64,000 nt of DNA from Sporolactobacillus sp. THM7-4 (GTDB lineage Bacteria > Bacillota > Bacilli > Bacillales > Sporolactobacillaceae), in the NCBI RefSeq assembly GCF_004153165.1, contig NZ_SEMD01000002.1:124001-188000 (forward strand). Direction: 5' to 3'. Shown here piece by piece: positions 26,888 to 36,689 of the stretch (the stretch's first letter is position 1; each line of letters opens with the position of its first letter). Both the position numbers and the translations under genes were made by a program. The notes under the pieces are model-generated. The model made no database searches. It was not told where the DNA came from and saw nothing but the letters and a program-made list of their open reading frames with translations.

Positions 26888-27529
26888 TCAATCGCTTGAG
26901 CGCATCATCAATAGTAATCCATCGGAAAAAGAAACGGTCCAGGAATCCTCTTCTACCTCATTACTGATGCAAAGCCCGGACCCAAGGGGTATGTCTGCCT
27001 GATCGAGCGGATACTTCACCCCTTCTAAAGTCAGGCCACTGACCTTGTCTGTCATTGATAAAAATGAAAGATAGGGATAATCAGGATTCCTTTTTAAATG
27101 ATATGTGCCCGGAGCAAGCACTGTGACACTATTTTTTCGATCGATGACCGACAATCTCGTTTTTCTGTTGACAGCCTTGAGGAGCAAATGAATATTAACC
27201 AGAGTGTGATCCAGTCTTCCGCCAGTTCCTCCGAGAATCAGGCATTCTTCCGGATCCTGAGCGAGCGCCCAGTCCAGGGCAAGCTCCAAATCAGTCTTGT
27301 CTTTCTCGCTCGGAAATACGACCAGTTCAATCTCGCTTTCAAAAACCATCTTTTTCTCCCCGTCATCGAGAGAATCAAAATCGCCGAAAGCACGTACTGG
27401 CTGCAGACCATTTTTCAACAGGACACAAGTACCATGATCGGCTCCGACCCAGGAGAAGCCGTCAAAACCGGTCTGTCTGAGATCAGGTAGCAGTGATTCC
27501 GGCCCTCCGGCAAGAATAGCTATTTTCAT
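26888..27529 (-). CDS. thiN: Thiamine pyrophosphokinase
   Basis: Transfers pyrophosphate from ATP to thiamine to make the cofactor TPP. It has 213 aa. Catalytic acidic motifs are GADHGTCVLLKNG (about 29-41), GDFDSL (about 49-54) and PSEKDKTDLELALDWA; LGGTGGRLDHTLVNIHLL (about 98-115) is diagnostic. It follows rpe with 24 bases between and precedes spoVM, as in B. subtilis yloS. No thiamine riboswitch was seen upstream, consistent with a salvage kinase within a housekeeping operon. Confidence 0.95.
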   Translation of the reverse strand: MKIAILAGGPESLLPDLRQTGFDGFSWVGADHGTCVLLKNGLQPVRAFGDFDSLDDGEKKMVFESEIELVVFPSEKDKTDLELALDWALAQDPEECLILGGTGGRLDHTLVNIHLLLKAVNRKTRLSVIDRKNSVTVLAPGTYHLKRNPDYPYLSFLSMTDKVSGLTLEGVKYPLDQADIPLGSGLCISNEVEEDSWTVSFSDGLLLMMRSSD

Positions 27530-27553
27530 CTGTCACAGTCCCTTCATTCAATA

Positions 27554-28204
27554 TCAATTGATACTGGCTGCGAGAGCCCTGACAGCGGATTCCCGATCTT
27601 TACTCCCGAATATTGCCGATCCTGCGACAAATAATGATGCGCCGGCCTTGAAGCAGAGAGGCAGTGTCTCCGGATTTATTCCGCCATCCACTTCGATTTC
27701 CGTCTTCAAATGGCGGAAATCGATCAAGTCTCGAAGCTCTGATATTTTTTCAACCGACGATCGGATAAATTTCTGGCCGCCGAAACCCGGGTTCACCGTC
27801 ATGAGTAAAACAAAATCAAGGTCAGGCAGGATCTGTTTCAGGAAATCAACCGGTGTAGCCGGGTTCAATGCGACGCCGGCTTTGACACCGGCGGCTTTGA
27901 TTATCTGAATCGTCCGGTGAAGATGTCTGCAGGCTTCGAAGTGAACGGAGATCATCTCCGCCCCGGCTTCGATGAACGAAGGGAGCAGGTCCCCCGGCTC
28001 TTCAACCATCAGATGAACATCCATTTTCACCTGAGTCTTCTTTTTCAAAGCCCTGACTACATTGGATCCCATCGTAACGTTCGGAACAAAATGCCCATCC
28101 ATCACGTCGATATGAATGAGATCAATACCCGCCTGTTCCACTTCATGAACTTCACTTTCCAGATTAGCAAAATCCGCAGATAAAATAGACGGTACAAGCC
28201 GCAT
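27554..28204 (-). CDS. rpe: Ribulose-phosphate 3-epimerase
   Basis: Interconverts ribulose 5-phosphate and xylulose 5-phosphate in the pentose phosphate pathway. It has 216 aa and forms a TIM barrel. The N-terminus MRLVPSILSADFANLE, IHIDVMDGHFVPN, VNPGFGGQKF and EVDGGINPET carry the metal and phosphate sites. The ATG at 28204 overlaps the end of rsgA; the preceding in-frame stretch is rsgA in another frame. It lies in the prpC-prkC-rsgA-rpe-thiN cluster. Confidence 0.97.
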   Translation of the reverse strand: MRLVPSILSADFANLESEVHEVEQAGIDLIHIDVMDGHFVPNVTMGSNVVRALKKKTQVKMDVHLMVEEPGDLLPSFIEAGAEMISVHFEACRHLHRTIQIIKAAGVKAGVALNPATPVDFLKQILPDLDFVLLMTVNPGFGGQKFIRSSVEKISELRDLIDFRHLKTEIEVDGGINPETLPLCFKAGASLFVAGSAIFGSKDRESAVRALAASIN

Positions 28205-28205
28205 G

Positions 28206-29090
28206 TTAATAGCGCCTCTTTCTTTGGTTGATTTCATGGTAAAACAATTGGTAATGTTTGTAGCGTCGCGGTTCAATCTTCTTTTCGGCAACCGCGTGCT
28301 TGATTGCACAGTCCGGTTCAGCAAGATGAGTACAGCCCCTGAACCGGCAGGAACCACTGAATGCCGAAAATTCACGAAAGCACTTCTCCAGTTCGCTTAA
28401 AGAAAGCTCCATAAAGTCGAGGGAACTGAAACCGGGTGTATCCGCCACATATCCTCCTCCTTTAAGAGGCAGGAGTTCCACGTGCCGGGTCGTGTGCCTG
28501 CCTCTTCCAAGCGATTGAGAGATCGCCTGGGTATTAATGTGAAGCGATTCATCTATTTCATTGAGCAGAGAAGATTTCCCGACTCCGCTCTGGCCGGTTA
28601 TTACGCTGATCCGACCTCCAAGCTGATCCTTCAGATGATCAATCCCTGATTTTCGTTTACTTGAAGTGACTATGATTTTATAACCTATGTTTTGATATAC
28701 GTCGATCATCCTGCGTATATCGTTTTCCTCCTGGCTGTTTAATAAATCCCATTTGGTCAGGCAGATCACAGGCGGTATATGGTGGGCTTCCATATGAACG
28801 AGAAAGCGATCAAGCAATTGATCATCAAACGCGGGCTCCGCAACAGAAAATACGAGAATCGCCTGATCGACATTTGAAATTGGAGGTCTGTTCAGTGAAT
28901 TTTTTCTCTCGCCAATTGAGAGAATATAGCCGTCAGTCGGCTTCTTTGCTTCATACGTCACATGATCACCGACAAGAGGCGTGACCTTTCGTTTCCGAAA
29001 GATCCCTCTCGCCCGGCACTGAATCTGTTTTTCCCGGTCTTTGACGTAATAGAAGCCGCTAAGTGCTTTTATAATCGTTCCCTCAGGCAT
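28206..29090 (-). CDS. rsgA: Ribosome small-subunit-dependent GTPase RsgA
   Basis: Circularly permuted GTPase (YloQ/CpgA) that checks 30S maturation. It has 294 aa. An N-terminal OB fold (about 1-65) precedes the permuted G domain, with G4 TKWD (112-115) before G1 GQSGVGKSS (166-174). The C-terminal zinc site is in CRFRGCTHLAEPDCAIKHAV. In Firmicutes it is a substrate of the PrkC kinase, whose gene lies directly upstream. Confidence 0.96.
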   Translation of the reverse strand: MPEGTIIKALSGFYYVKDREKQIQCRARGIFRKRKVTPLVGDHVTYEAKKPTDGYILSIGERKNSLNRPPISNVDQAILVFSVAEPAFDDQLLDRFLVHMEAHHIPPVICLTKWDLLNSQEENDIRRMIDVYQNIGYKIIVTSSKRKSGIDHLKDQLGGRISVITGQSGVGKSSLLNEIDESLHINTQAISQSLGRGRHTTRHVELLPLKGGGYVADTPGFSSLDFMELSLSELEKCFREFSAFSGSCRFRGCTHLAEPDCAIKHAVAEKKIEPRRYKHYQLFYHEINQRKRRY

Positions 29091-29136
29091 GATTTTTCTC
29101 CTTAAATAAAATTCATTTTTTATTATAGCTGCCCGC

Positions 29137-31137
29137 TTACTGCGGATAATCCACTGTGCCTTCTTTTTTCACAGATCCGTTAATCAATACTCTGTATGAT
29201 CCCTTCTCACCAGGATTCAGCGTAAACGGTACGTAATATGTCTTTGTATCCGTAATCTGTTCATCCGCAAACAAAACATTGTTATGATTTGCATCGGTGT
29301 AGTAGATCTGGATGTGCATCGCCTGATTCTTTGAATCTGACCTTCCGTTTCCGTAATCTTTTTTTCCTTCAGGATAGACGATCCTGATTGGCTGCTCAAT
29401 ATCCTTTTGTTTCTGCTCGCTACCCTGAGACAGTGAAACGATGACTGTCGAGCCCTTTGAAATCTCGTTACCCGAAGCAGGATCCTGATCAATAACCTTT
29501 CCCTTATCAATCTGGTCTGAAAAATCCCCGGTAACAAAGTCTGCCGACAGCCCGATAGACTGAAGCAGCCGGTCTGCCTCATCTCTTGTCTTTCCTGTAA
29601 GATCAGGGACGGAGACCCGGGGTTTGCCCGAGCTGACGGTCAGCTCAAGTACGGTATCTGATGGAACGATATCTTTACCTGCAGCAGGGTTCTGGCGGAT
29701 GATCTGGCCTTCAGGTACAGTTGTGGATTCCACCTCGTGCCAAATAATATCCTTGTACCCCTGATCTTTAAGCGAATTCGCCAACGGTTCCCGATCATAA
29801 CCCACATAGTTTTCCATTTTCACAGTTTCAGGTCCGATGCTGACAAACAGACTGACTTCCGTATCAGCCTTTACCTGTGAGTCTGCCTCGGGATCCTGGC
29901 GAATAACATGATCCTTCCTGACGGAACTGCTGGATCTGTCGAGGCGAGCGACCTTTAAATGTCTGTTTTCCATGGTCTGCACAGCCTGACTATATGTTTT
30001 TCCGGTTACGTCAGGCACGCTGACGTTTTCAACATAAAAAAGTCTCGGAAGAAGAGTCAGACCGATGATCAGTCCCGAAGTAATCAGAAGCAGTAAAACG
30101 CCAGTATAGGTCAGCCATCTTTTGGTCCGATTTTTTTTCTTTTTACTTTTAGACGGTTGCACCGCTGAATCCATTTTCGGATCGTCTTCCGGATCTGCTG
30201 AATCCCGGGCTTTGATCGGTCCCATCTTGATTGTTTTTTCACTATCTTCATCTTCCGGACTGCCAGGACCGGAAACGCTCCGTTCATTCTCCAAAACCAG
30301 TCTTTTTTCATCCGCTCGTGCAGGACTCAGCGATGTCGAAATATCATCGTACATCTCTGCGACTCCGGCATAGCGATCATCAGGATTCTTCGCTAATGCG
30401 CGAATGATCACATTTTCCAGGCTTTGGGGAATTTCTTCACGAAAGTCTTTCGGAAACGGCATCGGCTGACTGAGATGTTTCAGAGCAACCGATACCGGCG
30501 ATGTCCCTGGAAAAGGAAGTTTGCCGGTTAAAAGTTCAAACATAACAATACCGAGTCCGTATATATCAGACTTGACGGTGGCCTTTCCGCCCCGGGCCTG
30601 TTCAGGAGATAAATAATGGGCCGAGCCCATGATCGAATTTGTATATGTAATGGTCGCGCTTGTTACCGCAACAGCAATGCCGAAATCAGTGACTTTAACA
30701 TGCTCGGTCTCATCGATCAGGATATTTTGAGGTTTAATGTCCCGGTGCACCACTCCGCGTGCATGTGCATGAGCGATTGCACGCGTAATTTGTTTCATAA
30801 TGTGTACTGACTCATTAATCGAAATGGGCGAATAGTCTCTGATAAAGTCTTTCAGCGTCATTCCCTGAACGTATTCCATCACAATGTAATAGCAGTCTTC
30901 TTCTTCCCCAATATCGTAAATGGCAACAATGTTCGGATGTGAGAGACTTGCAACCGATTCGGCTTCACGGTGAAAGCGTCTGACAAATTCTTCGTCGCCC
31001 GCAAGCTCCGTCCGGAGAATCTTCACAGCGACCAATCGGTCCAGAATCAAGTCTTTCGCTTTAAAAACAATCGCCATTCCGCCATCACCGAGACGTGACA
31101 GGATCTGGTATCTCCCACCTATTCTTTTTCCAATCAT
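29137..31137 (-). CDS. prkC: Serine/threonine kinase PrkC with PASTA domains
   Basis: Membrane Hanks-type kinase that senses muropeptides and acts in spore germination and stationary-phase physiology. It has 666 aa. The kinase domain (about 10-265) has the ATP lysine near 39, HRD at 131-133 and DFG at 151-153. A basic linker (KSKKKKNRTKR) precedes one transmembrane helix at about 341-362. Three extracellular PASTA repeats (from about 372 to 575) follow, then a C-terminal domain of about 80 residues. Its ATG overlaps the prpC stop as ATGA. Confidence 0.97.
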   Translation of the reverse strand: MIGKRIGGRYQILSRLGDGGMAIVFKAKDLILDRLVAVKILRTELAGDEEFVRRFHREAESVASLSHPNIVAIYDIGEEEDCYYIVMEYVQGMTLKDFIRDYSPISINESVHIMKQITRAIAHAHARGVVHRDIKPQNILIDETEHVKVTDFGIAVAVTSATITYTNSIMGSAHYLSPEQARGGKATVKSDIYGLGIVMFELLTGKLPFPGTSPVSVALKHLSQPMPFPKDFREEIPQSLENVIIRALAKNPDDRYAGVAEMYDDISTSLSPARADEKRLVLENERSVSGPGSPEDEDSEKTIKMGPIKARDSADPEDDPKMDSAVQPSKSKKKKNRTKRWLTYTGVLLLLITSGLIIGLTLLPRLFYVENVSVPDVTGKTYSQAVQTMENRHLKVARLDRSSSSVRKDHVIRQDPEADSQVKADTEVSLFVSIGPETVKMENYVGYDREPLANSLKDQGYKDIIWHEVESTTVPEGQIIRQNPAAGKDIVPSDTVLELTVSSGKPRVSVPDLTGKTRDEADRLLQSIGLSADFVTGDFSDQIDKGKVIDQDPASGNEISKGSTVIVSLSQGSEQKQKDIEQPIRIVYPEGKKDYGNGRSDSKNQAMHIQIYYTDANHNNVLFADEQITDTKTYYVPFTLNPGEKGSYRVLINGSVKKEGTVDYPQ

Positions 31138-31886
31138 ATAACTTCACCGTCACCATCGTAGGACACAATGATCATGGAGATGTTATCCTCTCCCCCGGCA
31201 GTGTTCGCCTCTTGAATCATTTTTTCCGTTTTCTCCTGTAACGTCGTACTTTCGTTTTCCAGTATCCCGTTCAACGTTTCGTCGGAAAGTTTATTACTCA
31301 GACCGTCCGAGCAAATAATGATTTGACACCCTTCCGACCATTGTATAATCGATGTGTCCAGTTCGATCGCCGGTTCCGTGCCGAGAGCCCGAATCAATAT
31401 GTGCTTTTTCGGATGATCTTCTGCATCTTCTTTTGAGATCTGGCCGGATTTAACCAGTTCATTTACAAGAGTGTGATCCTCTGTTATTTGCCTGATCGGT
31501 TTTCCCTTTTGCGACAGATAAATACGGCTGTCCCCGACAGCGGTGACGGCAACATATTCTTTCCTGCAAAGAGCTGCAGCGATCGTTGTCCCCATTCCTC
31601 TGCATTCCATGTGACTCAAAGAGTAGTTGTACAAATGAACGTTAATGGAACGGACCAGCTGGTTCAGCCAGTCCACAGCTTCCTGTTTTGTAAACCCCCC
31701 CGTCACTTCTTTCCATTTTCTTTTAACGACTTCAAGCGCCATGCGGCTCGCCACATCACCAGCCGCATGACCGCCCATTCCATCCGCGACAACACCGAGA
31801 AGCTGCTTTTCGCCATAAAAGATACCGATGCTGTCCTCATTATGATTTCTGACTTTCCCTCGATCTGTATTGCATACGGCTTTCAT
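31134..31886 (-). CDS. prpC: PP2C-type protein phosphatase PrpC
   Basis: Metal-dependent serine/threonine phosphatase that reverses PrkC phosphorylation. It has 250 aa. Metal-binding aspartates are visible in VVADGMGGHAAGD (about 33-45), with SDGL and GGEDNISMI near the C-terminus. It is four-base overlapped with prkC, so kinase and phosphatase are made together. In B. subtilis rlmN lies between rsmB and prpC; here only 43 bases separate rsmB and prpC. Confidence 0.97.
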   Translation of the reverse strand: MKAVCNTDRGKVRNHNEDSIGIFYGEKQLLGVVADGMGGHAAGDVASRMALEVVKRKWKEVTGGFTKQEAVDWLNQLVRSINVHLYNYSLSHMECRGMGTTIAAALCRKEYVAVTAVGDSRIYLSQKGKPIRQITEDHTLVNELVKSGQISKEDAEDHPKKHILIRALGTEPAIELDTSIIQWSEGCQIIICSDGLSNKLSDETLNGILENESTTLQEKTEKMIQEANTAGGEDNISMIIVSYDGDGEVI

Positions 31887-31929
31887 GATTAACCTCCCTT
31901 ATTACGGTACGGTCCTGGCGTACGGTTCC

Positions 31930-33285
31930 TTACGTTTCCTTTTTTTTAAGACAGCCGATAAAAAATCCGTCAGTCTCGAAATAGAAAGGCAATATCTGAA
32001 CCATCGACGACTGCGGAGATGAACGGTAATCCTTCAGCTTACGGGGAAGCCTCGAGAAGAAAGTCGGTTCCCACATAAATTCCCTGTGATCATTCAGGAA
32101 ACGAGTCAGCAAACGATCGTTTTCCATCCGGTTTATCGTACACGTGCTGTAAATCAGCCATCCTCCCGGTTTGACAAGCGGAGCCGCAGCTTCAAGGATT
32201 GCGTACTGAATCGGAGTCAGACGGTCCGCATCTTCTTTCGTTTTTTCCCATTTAATTTCAGGTTTTCTCCTGATAACGCCCAGGCCGGAACATGGCGCGT
32301 CGACAAGCACCCTGTCAAAAGTTTTTTCCGGATAGACCTCATTCGCCTTTCTCGCGTCGATTGCTCTCGTTTCAATAATACGGATTCCAAGGCGGCGGGC
32401 TGCATCATCGATCAGTCTGGTTTTATGCTCGTGCAGGTCCAGGGCGACGATCTTTCCTTTATTCCCCATACGTTCTCCAAGATGCGTGGTTTTGCCGCCA
32501 GGACCGGCGCACGTGTCCAGAATGGTCATTCCCGGTGCCGGAGCAACACTGTCTGCAACAAGCATGGAGCTTTGATCCTGTATCGTCAATAATCCCGCCC
32601 GATAGGCTTCTGTTGCCGCGGCCTGCCCGCCCTGTATGGTCAGACAGTCTGGGGAAAGTCTGGCTTCTTCCGTCGCTATTCCTTCAAGAGCCAGTTTTTC
32701 AGCAAGAGCCTGCCGAGTCGTCTTCAGACGGTTGACCCGGACATATAAATGGGGTGCCCGATTGTCCGCTTCGGCAATCTGGAGGGCTATCCTTCTGCCC
32801 CACTGGTTCTCCCAAAGTTCGAGCAACCATTCCGGATGGCTGTACTGAACCGAAAGCCGTCTGTTTTCTGGCTGGATCACTGAAAGATCTGGTTCACCAC
32901 TGCGCAGAAATTGGCGAAGGACGCCATTGACAAACCCGGCAATCCCCCGGTGCCCTCTTTTTTTGGCAATATTCGTTGCTTCATTGACGATGGCATGGTC
33001 CGGAATTCGGTCGAGGTACATCTTCTGATATAGTGACATAAGGAGCAGAATCCTGACCCAATCGTCCAGCTTACGGGTTTTCCTCACGAAAGAAGAAAGC
33101 GCATACTCAAGGGTCAGTTCTCTTTGAAGAACGCCATAGACCAGAGTAGTCACAAGTGCTTTGTCGCGGTCATGCAAGTGACTTTTTAACAGTGCGTCAT
33201 TAAGCGCCAGCTGACTGTAAGCGTGATTCTTCTTAATTGAAAGCAGAAGATCGAGCGCGGTTTCACGAACGGTATGGCTGCTCAT
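31930..33285 (-). CDS. rsmB: 16S rRNA m5C967 methyltransferase RsmB
   Basis: SAM-dependent cytosine methylase of 16S rRNA. It has 451 aa. A NusB-like N-terminal domain (about 1-135) is joined to the methyltransferase domain, with the SAM loop DTCAGPGGKTTHL, the motif IV cysteine in VDAPCSGLGVIRR and the catalytic cysteine in YSTCTINRMEND. The ATG overlaps the fmt stop, so it is coupled to fmt. rlmN is absent downstream. Confidence 0.96.
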   Translation of the reverse strand: MSSHTVRETALDLLLSIKKNHAYSQLALNDALLKSHLHDRDKALVTTLVYGVLQRELTLEYALSSFVRKTRKLDDWVRILLLMSLYQKMYLDRIPDHAIVNEATNIAKKRGHRGIAGFVNGVLRQFLRSGEPDLSVIQPENRRLSVQYSHPEWLLELWENQWGRRIALQIAEADNRAPHLYVRVNRLKTTRQALAEKLALEGIATEEARLSPDCLTIQGGQAAATEAYRAGLLTIQDQSSMLVADSVAPAPGMTILDTCAGPGGKTTHLGERMGNKGKIVALDLHEHKTRLIDDAARRLGIRIIETRAIDARKANEVYPEKTFDRVLVDAPCSGLGVIRRKPEIKWEKTKEDADRLTPIQYAILEAAAPLVKPGGWLIYSTCTINRMENDRLLTRFLNDHREFMWEPTFFSRLPRKLKDYRSSPQSSMVQILPFYFETDGFFIGCLKKKET

Positions 33286-34229
33286 CGCCTGGCCCCTAAC
33301 ACGGTTCCGGGATCAAGAATGGTCCCACGCAAAAAGTCTGCGGCTCTCATCCTTTTTTTACCAGACGGCTGACACTCGGTGATCGAGAGAACGGTCCCCG
33401 AACCCGCGGCAACGAGAAATCCGTCCGGGTCAGCCTTGAGAACCGCTCCCGGAACAGCTTTTTCTGATGACGTGTTCACCAATTCCGCGCCAAAAATTTT
33501 AAAGACTTTCCCGTTAAGTGTGGTGTATGCCCCTGGAAAAGGATTCAGTCCTCTGATCAGGTTCCGCACTTCAGAAGCCGGTTTGCTCCAGTCAATCGCT
33601 TCGTCCTCACGTTTGATACTCGGAGCGAAGGTTGCTTCGTTATCATTCTGGGTTTTGGGGGTGATATCCCCTGAAACGATACGGGGGAGCGTCTGCATCA
33701 GCAAATCGCCGCCGGCTTCGCTGAGTTTGTCGTGGAGTGTGCCAAACGTGTCACTGTCCTGAATAGGAACCCTGACCTGGGAAAGGATATCCCCTGCATC
33801 CAGCTTTTTAACCATATACATAATTGTGACTCCCGTTTCTTTCCGGCCGTCAATGATCGCTTGCTGAATCGGAGCGGCGCCGCGGTACATCGGGAGCAGT
33901 GATGCGTGCACATTGACGCAGCCGAGCCGCGGTCCATCCAGAAGCGATTGCGGCAGGATCTGGCCATAGGCTGCGGTTATCAGGAGGTCCGGACGACAGG
34001 ACAAAATGTTCCGGACAGCCTGAGGGTCGCGAACTTTTTCAGGCTGAAGAACCGGCAGCCGGTATTTTTCAGCCAGCACTTTGACTGGCGAAGGGGTCAA
34101 TTGATGCTTTCTCCCCTTCGGACGGTCTGGTTGAGTCACAACAGCTGCTACATCTATAGTTCTGTCATCCACCAGCCTTTGTAAAATCGGAACAGCAAAA
34201 TCAGGTGTTCCCATGAATATCACTTTCAT
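33282..34229 (-). CDS. fmt: Methionyl-tRNA formyltransferase
   Basis: Formylates initiator Met-tRNA using 10-formyl-THF. It has 315 aa. The N-terminal domain includes MGTPDFAVPILQRL, HASLLPMYRGAAPIQQAI (catalytic Asn/His region) and VTIMYMVKKLDAGDIL. The C-terminal tRNA-binding barrel begins near residue 205. In B. subtilis the peptide deformylase gene def sits between priA and fmt; here the 39-base gap contains none, so a deformylase must be encoded elsewhere. Confidence 0.96.
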   Translation of the reverse strand: MKVIFMGTPDFAVPILQRLVDDRTIDVAAVVTQPDRPKGRKHQLTPSPVKVLAEKYRLPVLQPEKVRDPQAVRNILSCRPDLLITAAYGQILPQSLLDGPRLGCVNVHASLLPMYRGAAPIQQAIIDGRKETGVTIMYMVKKLDAGDILSQVRVPIQDSDTFGTLHDKLSEAGGDLLMQTLPRIVSGDITPKTQNDNEATFAPSIKREDEAIDWSKPASEVRNLIRGLNPFPGAYTTLNGKVFKIFGAELVNTSSEKAVPGAVLKADPDGFLVAAGSGTVLSITECQPSGKKRMRAADFLRGTILDPGTVLGARR

Positions 34230-34268
34230 ATAATCATCCTCTTTATCTTCCAGGCCTGAAATGATTGA

Positions 34269-36689
34269 CTACATCAGCATAACAGGATTCAGGTCAATCG
34301 ACAGTTGCAGGCTGTCCCTGCCTGTCTGCTGAAAATGCCCGGCAATCTTCCGCAGGAGCGGAAGCAGGGCTTTCTCTCTTTTGTATTTTACCATGCACTG
34401 GTAACGATATCTATCCTTTATCCTGGCAATGGCGGGAACAACCGGTCCGTAAATCTGCGCCGACTGTGACAAGTTGTTTTTCAGTATAGATGTAATACGA
34501 TCGGCGGCCTCAGCAGCTTTGTCTGGCTGAGGATGTGAAAGATTAATAAGAACGAGATAATAAAATGGAGGATAGCCGTGTCTGAACCGAATCTGCATCT
34601 CCTGCCGGTAAAATTGCCCGTAATCATGATGAGCCGCATCAAGAATGGCATAGTGGTCCGGAGTGTAACTCTGAATAACAACCTCACCGGGCAGATCGTG
34701 CCTGCCTGCCCGTCCGGAAACCTGGGTCAGAAGCTGAAATGTTTTCTCGGAAGCTCGAAAATCCGGAAGGTGGAGCATTGAATCAGCAGCCAGTACCCCG
34801 ACAAGAGTCACTTTTGGGAAATCGAGACCCTTTGCGATCATTTGTGTCCCAAGCAGAATATCCGCTTTCTCTTCCCCAAATTGCCTCAACAGGGCCTCAT
34901 GTCCGCCCTTTCGGCGGGTTGTATCGACATCCATTCGTATCACGCGGGCTTCAGGCAGGACCCGGTTCAATTCCGCTTCTACTTTCTGAGTTCCTGTTCC
35001 AAAATAGCGCATTGAATCGCTGCCGCATGATGGACAGGACCGGGGCACCGGTTCCTCATAACCACAGTAATGACATTTCAGCAAATGTCCGGAGCGGTGG
35101 TAAGTCAGAGATATGTCACAGTGCGGACACTTGATTACCGTCCCGCATTCACGGCACATGACAAATGTCGAATAACCCCGCCTGTTGAGAAAGAGAACAA
35201 TTTGCTCATGTTTTTCAAGTCGTTCCCTCATTTTTTTAAAAAGGGCTCTCGAAAACATTGAATGATTGCCATCCCTCATCTCTTCTCTGAGATCGACAAT
35301 GTGAACCTCAGGCATCGGATGCCGGTTAAAGCGTTCCCTGAGCGACAACAGCTGATAAACATGCTTATGTGCCCGCGCAAACGATTCAAGTGACGGTGTC
35401 GCACTTCCAAGGACAACCGGGCAGTGGTGGTATCGTCCCCGGTAAACCGCTACATCACGGGCATGGTATCTTGGCGTGTCTTCCTGCTTGTAACTCGTTT
35501 CATGCTCCTCGTCGATTACAATCAGCCCAAGACGCTCAAAAGGTGCAAATATCGCGGAACGCGCACCGACTGCAACACTGACTTGTCCCTCACGTATCTT
35601 CCGCCACTCATCGTATTTTTCACCCTTGCTTAGTCCGCTGTGCATAACGGCGACCGCTTCACCGAAACGCCCTTTAAACCGGCTGACCATCTGTGGTGTC
35701 AGTGAAATTTCCGGAACGAGAACGATCGCCTGTTTTCCCGAGTCGATCACTTCACGGATCGCCTGCAAGTATATTTCTGTTTTTCCGCTCCCGGTCACTC
35801 CGTGACAGAGATAGACGCGATCCTCACCTTTTTCAATCGACGAAAGGATAGGAGAAAGTGCCTTGCGCTGTTCCTCGGTGAGCGGAAGAGGCCGGGTACG
35901 TGAGGCGTCTTTTTCGGCATACGGATTGCGGAACTGTTCAATCAATTCCAGCTTCAGAAGCCCTTTTTCCTCAAGCCGGTGGACGGACTCACGGCTCAAA
36001 TGATAATGATTAGAGAGGCGGGACAGTTCAACACGATCCTGATTCGTGTTTTGAATAAAAAAGGACAGAACATCCTTTTGCCTTTTAGAACGCTTGTCGA
36101 GCGATTCAAAAGCTTCCTGAAGCTTTTCCCCTGGAACGGCTGCTGACACAACTGTTACTTTTTTAGCATTCGCCTGATTCTTAACGAGCCGGTGCAGCGA
36201 CAGGATCCCCTTATTTATTGCCTGATTAACCGCCTTTAATGATTCCGGATGATGCTTCTCAACCTGATCCCAGCTCACTTCCCGATCGGACGAAAACAAA
36301 GGAACCAGTTCGGGGAAGCTCAGCGGCAGACGCTCAGGCTGTTCAACGACAATTGTTTTTCTATACTCCGCCCTCATAACCGCAGGCAGCATCGCCTGAT
36401 AGGCGGATACAGTCGGACAGAGGGTTGTTTGTGCGAGCCATCGTCCGAGATCAAGGAGTTCATCTGTCAGGATCGGTAAATGATCGATCACACTGAGGAT
36501 CGGTTTCAGCGTTTCGAAATCAGACGATTCTTTCAGCGCCGTGACAAAACCGAGACGCTTTGTCCGGCCGAAGGGAACCGCCACTCGTATACCGGGTTTG
36601 ACCAGCCCTTCAAAGTTTCCGGGAATTTTATAATCAAAAGGTTTATTAACCGGGCTTACCGGTATGTCGACATAGACTTCAGCAATCAA
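34269..36689 (-). CDS. priA: Primosomal protein N' (replication restart helicase PriA)
   Basis: 3'-5' helicase that reloads the replisome at stalled forks. It has 806 aa. The N-terminal DNA-binding domain (PVNKPFDYKIP) is followed by Walker A GVTGSGKTEIY, a DEEH box, a zinc-binding insert with CRECGTVIKCPHC and CHYCGYEEPVPRSCPSCGS, and the motif VSGRAGRHDLPGEVVIQ. It starts with TTG at 36689, overlapping the coaBC stop, behind GAGAGGAACG. It lies in the gmk-rpoZ-coaBC-priA-fmt-rsmB order. Confidence 0.97.
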   Translation of the reverse strand: MIAEVYVDIPVSPVNKPFDYKIPGNFEGLVKPGIRVAVPFGRTKRLGFVTALKESSDFETLKPILSVIDHLPILTDELLDLGRWLAQTTLCPTVSAYQAMLPAVMRAEYRKTIVVEQPERLPLSFPELVPLFSSDREVSWDQVEKHHPESLKAVNQAINKGILSLHRLVKNQANAKKVTVVSAAVPGEKLQEAFESLDKRSKRQKDVLSFFIQNTNQDRVELSRLSNHYHLSRESVHRLEEKGLLKLELIEQFRNPYAEKDASRTRPLPLTEEQRKALSPILSSIEKGEDRVYLCHGVTGSGKTEIYLQAIREVIDSGKQAIVLVPEISLTPQMVSRFKGRFGEAVAVMHSGLSKGEKYDEWRKIREGQVSVAVGARSAIFAPFERLGLIVIDEEHETSYKQEDTPRYHARDVAVYRGRYHHCPVVLGSATPSLESFARAHKHVYQLLSLRERFNRHPMPEVHIVDLREEMRDGNHSMFSRALFKKMRERLEKHEQIVLFLNRRGYSTFVMCRECGTVIKCPHCDISLTYHRSGHLLKCHYCGYEEPVPRSCPSCGSDSMRYFGTGTQKVEAELNRVLPEARVIRMDVDTTRRKGGHEALLRQFGEEKADILLGTQMIAKGLDFPKVTLVGVLAADSMLHLPDFRASEKTFQLLTQVSGRAGRHDLPGEVVIQSYTPDHYAILDAAHHDYGQFYRQEMQIRFRHGYPPFYYLVLINLSHPQPDKAAEAADRITSILKNNLSQSAQIYGPVVPAIARIKDRYRYQCMVKYKREKALLPLLRKIAGHFQQTGRDSLQLSIDLNPVMLM

